Below are positions 60,728 through 64,000 of a DNA stretch of 64,000 bases, piece after piece. Position 1 is the first letter of the stretch. Each line of letters begins with the position of its first letter. The stretch spans positions 62,001-126,000 of the forward strand of contig NZ_JAHESC010000011.1 of assembly GCF_018598185.1 (NCBI RefSeq), read 5' to 3'. The DNA is from Dawidia soli. GTDB taxonomy: Bacteria; Bacteroidota; Bacteroidia; Cytophagales; Cyclobacteriaceae. Made by a program: the position numbers and the translations under genes. Below the pieces are notes generated by a model. It was not told where the DNA came from and did not search any database. It worked only from the letters and a program-made list of their open reading frames with translations.

Positions 60728-61530
60728 TGAATTACGACCTTAAAAACCTGCCTGAGCGTACTACAAAGCCCAGGCAATACGGCTTTACTATGGCCATGGA
60801 CAAGGGCCTGAGTATCCGTGAAGCCGAAGATTTTGTCAGTATGTGTGCCGACCACGTAGATATCGTGAAACTCGGTTGGGCTACTTCCTTCGTCACACCT
60901 CGCCTGAAAGACAAACTTAAAGTTTTTAAGGAAGCCGGTCTCCCCACCTATTTCGGTGGCACTCTGTTTGAAGCCTTTGTGATCCGCGACCAGTTTGACG
61001 ACTATCGCCGCCTGCTGGATAAATTTGACATGTCATTTGCCGAGGTTTCCGACGGTTCTATCGACCTGGACCACGACAAAAAATGCGACTACATTGCCAA
61101 GCTGTCCGAGCAAGTGACGGTCTTGTCTGAAGTAGGTTCGAAAGACGCCGACAAGATCATTCCGCCGTATATGTGGATCGACCTCATGCAGAAAGAGCTC
61201 GATGCCGGCGCCTGGAAGGTGATCGGCGAAGCCCGCGAGGGTGGTAACGTAGGCCTTTTCCGTTCTACAGGCGAAGTTCGCTCGGGCCTTGTACAAGAGA
61301 TCCTCACCAAGATCCCCTTTGAAAAGATCATCTGGGAAGCCCCCCAGAAAGCGCAGCAGGTCTGGTTCATCAAGTTGCTGGGTGCCAATGTAAACCTGGG
61401 CAACATCGCGCCAGAAGAGGTAATACCGCTGGAAACCATTCGCCTCGGTCTGCGCGGAGACACCTTCCTCCATTTCCTCGGCATCGAGAAAAAGAATACC
61501 AACACGGCGCCGCCGTTCGAAATCGACTAA
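60727..61530 (+). CDS. Phosphosulfolactate synthase (ComA family)
   Basis: This 267-residue TIM-barrel enzyme joins phosphoenolpyruvate and sulfite to give (2R)-phospho-3-sulfolactate in coenzyme M-type pathways. Family sequence features: YGFTMAMDKGLSIREAEDFV at the N-terminus, DHVDIVKLGWATSF, FGGTLFEAF, AEVSDGSIDLDHDKKCDYIA, SEVGSKDADK and VGLFRSTGEVRSGLV. Bacteria do not make coenzyme M this way; in gliding Bacteroidota the product could feed cysteate for sulfonolipids (capnines). That is inference. It overlaps the TPR gene by one base and precedes DUF368 closely. Confidence 0.93.
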   Translation: MNYDLKNLPERTTKPRQYGFTMAMDKGLSIREAEDFVSMCADHVDIVKLGWATSFVTPRLKDKLKVFKEAGLPTYFGGTLFEAFVIRDQFDDYRRLLDKFDMSFAEVSDGSIDLDHDKKCDYIAKLSEQVTVLSEVGSKDADKIIPPYMWIDLMQKELDAGAWKVIGEAREGGNVGLFRSTGEVRSGLVQEILTKIPFEKIIWEAPQKAQQVWFIKLLGANVNLGNIAPEEVIPLETIRLGLRGDTFLHFLGIEKKNTNTAPPFEID

Positions 61531-61540
61531 GCGGAGAGTA

Positions 61541-62479
61541 TTGAAGAAACCCCTGGATTATATTATCCTGTTTGGTAAGGGATTAATCATGGCGGCTGTC
61601 GACATTCTTCCGGGAGTATCCGGGGGGACGGTGGCGTTCATGAGCGGCATACACGAGCGTCTTGTGCGCGCGCTGCGGGCCATTGACCGCGAAGCGTTCG
61701 AGCTGCTCGGCCATAAACGCTTTGCCGACTGTTGGGCCAAGATCGACGGTAATTTCCTGGCTACGTGGGCTGCCGCGGTGTTCCTGGGCCTGTTGATCCT
61801 GTCGCGCGGCATGATCCACTTGCTGGGCCACTACCCTATCCCTCTATTTTCGTTCTTTTTTGGCGTTATGCTGGTGGCCGCCCCGCTGGCCCTGCGCCGC
61901 ATCCGGAAGTGGAGCCTCGCCACGGTGCTTTTCTTTCTGCTGGGTGTGGCCACGACGTACGGCCTCACGCTGTTGCCGCCTCTTCACACCTCCAATACGT
62001 TCTTGTGGGCCTTTGCGGCCGGCCTGGCCGGTGCGCTGGGCATGCTTCTGCCCGGACTCTCGGGTGGCTTCTTTCTGGTGCTGATCGGCAAATACCAGCT
62101 TATGGTGTGGGCTTTCGGCCAGATGAGCCTGCCTGTATTGGGTCTTTTTGCCGCGGGCAGCGCCATCAGCCTGGTGGCCGTGGCAAGATTTTTAAGCTGG
62201 ATAATAGACAATTATCACAGCACTACCGTAGCTTTACTTGCCGGCTTCATGCTGGGATCGCTCATGAAAGTGTGGCCCTGGCGCGATGTGCAGGAATACG
62301 TTATCACTGGTAAAGGTGAACAAATACCCGTTGCAGACGAAAGTATCTTACCATGGAATTATCTGGTAACAACCGGTAAAGACCCTCAGGTGTTCCAGGC
62401 TATGCTCATGATGGCCCTGGGAGTGTTTATCATGGTTTTAATTGAAAGAATTGCAGCAGGACTAAAAACAACAATCTGA
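61541..62479 (+). CDS. DUF368 family membrane protein (PopT-type undecaprenyl-phosphate translocase)
   Basis: This 312-residue integral membrane protein starts at TTG 61541. The family mark is the repeated IMAAVDILPGVSGGTVAFMS near the N-terminus and GALGMLLPGLSGGFFLVLIG in the middle, with about eight membrane spans. DUF368 proteins were shown to act as undecaprenyl-phosphate translocases (PopT), recycling the lipid carrier needed for peptidoglycan and surface polysaccharide. That fits its position after the exopolysaccharide operon. It is close to aroE, 2 bases downstream. Confidence 0.92.
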   Translation: MKKPLDYIILFGKGLIMAAVDILPGVSGGTVAFMSGIHERLVRALRAIDREAFELLGHKRFADCWAKIDGNFLATWAAAVFLGLLILSRGMIHLLGHYPIPLFSFFFGVMLVAAPLALRRIRKWSLATVLFFLLGVATTYGLTLLPPLHTSNTFLWAFAAGLAGALGMLLPGLSGGFFLVLIGKYQLMVWAFGQMSLPVLGLFAAGSAISLVAVARFLSWIIDNYHSTTVALLAGFMLGSLMKVWPWRDVQEYVITGKGEQIPVADESILPWNYLVTTGKDPQVFQAMLMMALGVFIMVLIERIAAGLKTTI

Positions 62480-62481
62480 AC

Positions 62482-63225
62482 ATGGAAAAAGTATTCGGAC
62501 TAATCGGAGCCACCGTTAGCCACTCATTCTCAAAGTCTTATTTTGACGAGAAATTCTTTCGCGAAGGTCTCCGCGATTACCACTATGAACTGTTTCCGCT
62601 CGAAAACATCAACGCCCTCGAAGCGCTTTTAAAAGATACCCGCGGCCTGACCGGCCTGAACGTAACCATTCCGTACAAAGAGCAAGTCATGAAATTCCTC
62701 GACGAGGTAGACGGCTTTGCTAAACAGATCGGCGCCGTAAACGTGATCAAGATCCAGGACGGCAAGCTGAAAGGCTTCAACACCGACTCAGACGCGTTCT
62801 TTGAAACCATTGAAAAATGGCTGCCCGCCGACAAACAATTTAAAGCGGTGATCCTCGGCACCGGTGGCTCTTCCAAAGCTGTGCAAGAGGCCCTGAAGAA
62901 ACTGAAGATCGCCTTCCAGGTCGTCTCGCGCGAGCCGCGGAAGGGTGTCATCACGTATGAAGACCTGCAAAAAGATCCGTCGATCCTGCACGACTCCAAG
63001 CTGCTCATCAACACCACGCCGCTGGGCATGAGCCCGAAGACGGAGGCTGTACCCGGCGTTGATTTTGAACAGATCGGTGCCGACCACTATGTGTACGACC
63101 TGATCTACAACCCGGCGCGCACACTCTTTTTACAGAAGGCCGAGATGCGCGGCGCGACCATTAAGAACGGTTTGGAAATGCTGCACGTGCAGGCCGAGAA
63201 GTCCTGGACGATCTGGAATAACTAA
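62482..63225 (+). CDS. aroE: Shikimate dehydrogenase
   Basis: This 247-residue enzyme reduces 3-dehydroshikimate to shikimate with NADPH. Substrate-binding residues are in VSHSFSKSYF at the N-terminus and the catalytic lysine in LNVTIPYKEQVM; NADP binding is at VILGTGGSSKAVQEAL, and ends with INTTPLGMSP and NGLEMLHVQAEKSW. Length is a little short for the family but complete. It is followed by a terminator at 63247-63280. Confidence 0.95.
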   Translation: MEKVFGLIGATVSHSFSKSYFDEKFFREGLRDYHYELFPLENINALEALLKDTRGLTGLNVTIPYKEQVMKFLDEVDGFAKQIGAVNVIKIQDGKLKGFNTDSDAFFETIEKWLPADKQFKAVILGTGGSSKAVQEALKKLKIAFQVVSREPRKGVITYEDLQKDPSILHDSKLLINTTPLGMSPKTEAVPGVDFEQIGADHYVYDLIYNPARTLFLQKAEMRGATIKNGLEMLHVQAEKSWTIWNN

Positions 63226-63246
63226 TTCAGTGTTTTGCTGAATGGG

Positions 63247-63280
63247 AAAGCCCTTGCCTTACCGGCAGGGGCTTTTCTTT
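63247..63280 (+). terminator. Rho-independent terminator after aroE
   Basis: AAAGCCCTTGCC (63247-63258) pairs with GGCAGGGGCTTT (63264-63275, one G-T pair), and TTCTTT follows. It lies 22 bases after the aroE stop and closes the operon that includes the TPR, ComA and DUF368 genes. Confidence 0.9.
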
Positions 63281-63360
63281 TATGCCCCCGTGCCGTGAAA
63301 CTATTTTGATGCCGTTGCGATTAACAACAAAGGGATTTTCAGAAAACATTAACTTCCGGC

Positions 63361-64000
63361 ATGGATTTCAAACTCACCAGTCAATACGTGCCTACCGGCG
63401 ACCAGCCGGGGGCTATCAAGCAGTTGGTTAAAGGCGTGAACGAAGGCGAGGCTCACCAGACCCTGTTGGGTGTGACGGGGTCTGGTAAGACGTTTACGAT
63501 GGCGAACGTTATCGCGCAGACGAACCGGCCCACGCTGGTGCTCAGCCACAACAAAACACTGGCGGCACAGTTGTACGGCGAGTTCAAGCAGTTCTTCCCC
63601 GAAAACGCCGTGGAGTACTTCATCTCCTACTATGATTATTACCAGCCGGAGGCGTTCATTCCTTCGTCCAACCTCTATATCGAAAAAGATCTTTCCATCA
63701 ACGAAGAGATCGAGAAGCTGCGCCTGAGCGCAACCTCCGCGCTCCTCACCGGGCGGCGCGACGTGATCGTGGTCGCCTCGGTGTCGTGCATCTACGGTAT
63801 CGGCAACCCCGAGGAGTTTGGCAAGAACGTGATCAAGCTGAAAGCGGGCGAAGTGATTGCGCGCAATAAGCTGCTGTTCGGCCTGGTGGACATTTTATAC
63901 CACCGCACCGAGGCCGAGTTTAAACGCGGCACCTTCCGCGTGAAAGGCGACACCGTGGATGTGTTCCTGGCATACGCCGATTACGCGATCCGCATTTATT
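63361..64000 (+). CDS. uvrB: UvrABC excinuclease subunit B, 5' part
   Basis: The first 213 residues of UvrB run to the window end. It begins with the family start [20 protein letters not shown]; Walker A is [10 protein letters not shown], then the beta-hairpin motif [20 protein letters not shown] that clamps DNA next to the lesion. UvrB is the damage-verifying helicase of nucleotide excision repair, loaded by UvrA and cut by UvrC. The remaining roughly 460 residues continue past the window. Confidence 0.97.
   Translation, partial: MDFKLTSQYVPTGDQPGAIKQLVKGVNEGEAHQTLLGVTGSGKTFTMANVIAQTNRPTLVLSHNKTLAAQLYGEFKQFFPENAVEYFISYYDYYQPEAFIPSSNLYIEKDLSINEEIEKLRLSATSALLTGRRDVIVVASVSCIYGIGNPEEFGKNVIKLKAGEVIARNKLLFGLVDILYHRTEAEFKRGTFRVKGDTVDVFLAYADYAIRIY

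Overview
The window reads as the chromosome of a Bacteroidota bacterium, most likely an environmental member of the order Cytophagales (Chryseolinea/Ohtaekwangia-like; the genus is inference). Evidence: a SusC/SusD pair, a PorP/SprF-family protein beside a 1651-residue protein with a gliding-motility/type IX secretion C-terminus, an ECF sigma/FecR/TonB-receptor cascade with a DUF4249 lipoprotein, FklB-like FKBP, LA_2272-type and DUF1398 proteins, and Bacteroidota promoters (TTTG, 19 bases, TANNTTTG). The core DNA is GC-rich; about 35.6-50.3 kb is visibly more AT-rich.

Layout. 0-7 kb: an AraC regulator fused to an unrelated N-terminal domain behind an 11-bp-phased repeat array, a DUF1398 protein, an LA_2272-type protein, a CBM9-like/beta-lactamase-fold fusion and an astacin-signature metalloprotease. 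7.4-12 kb: SusC/SusD without catabolic neighbours. 12-21.7 kb: aldo/keto reductase with its AraC regulator, an LRR protein, a universal stress protein, an SDR with another AraC protein, and small unknowns including a probable frameshifted relic. 21.7-27.7 kb: PorP-like protein and the giant type IX substrate. 28-35.6 kb: lipoprotein, ECF sigma, FecR, a TonB receptor broken by an in-frame amber codon, DUF4249, a class C serine hydrolase and an FKBP.

35.6-50.4 kb looks laterally acquired or degraded. It holds a six-helix membrane protein with an Mrr-like nuclease domain, lipoproteins of unknown function, an AraC fragment, a tripartite RND efflux operon with an AraC gene and a broken DoxX gene, a Fic protein with a damaged 5' end, and a TPR lipoprotein, ending at tRNA-Arg(CCU). 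Imperfect copies of the tRNA's 3'-end/terminator region and of a second hairpin repeat punctuate it, suggesting past integration at the tRNA. No integrase is visible.

50.7-64 kb is orderly core genome: hflX; a compact exopolysaccharide operon (GT4 glycosyltransferase, RfbC, Wza, Wzc, CpsB-type phosphatase, NAD-dependent epimerase/reductase); then a TPR protein, phosphosulfolactate synthase (ComA), DUF368/PopT-type protein, shikimate dehydrogenase and the start of uvrB.

I did not find one clear, complete, undescribed system. The best leads are the AraC fusion with its phased repeats, the membrane-tethered Mrr-like protein, and the repeat-bounded efflux module beside tRNA-Arg.
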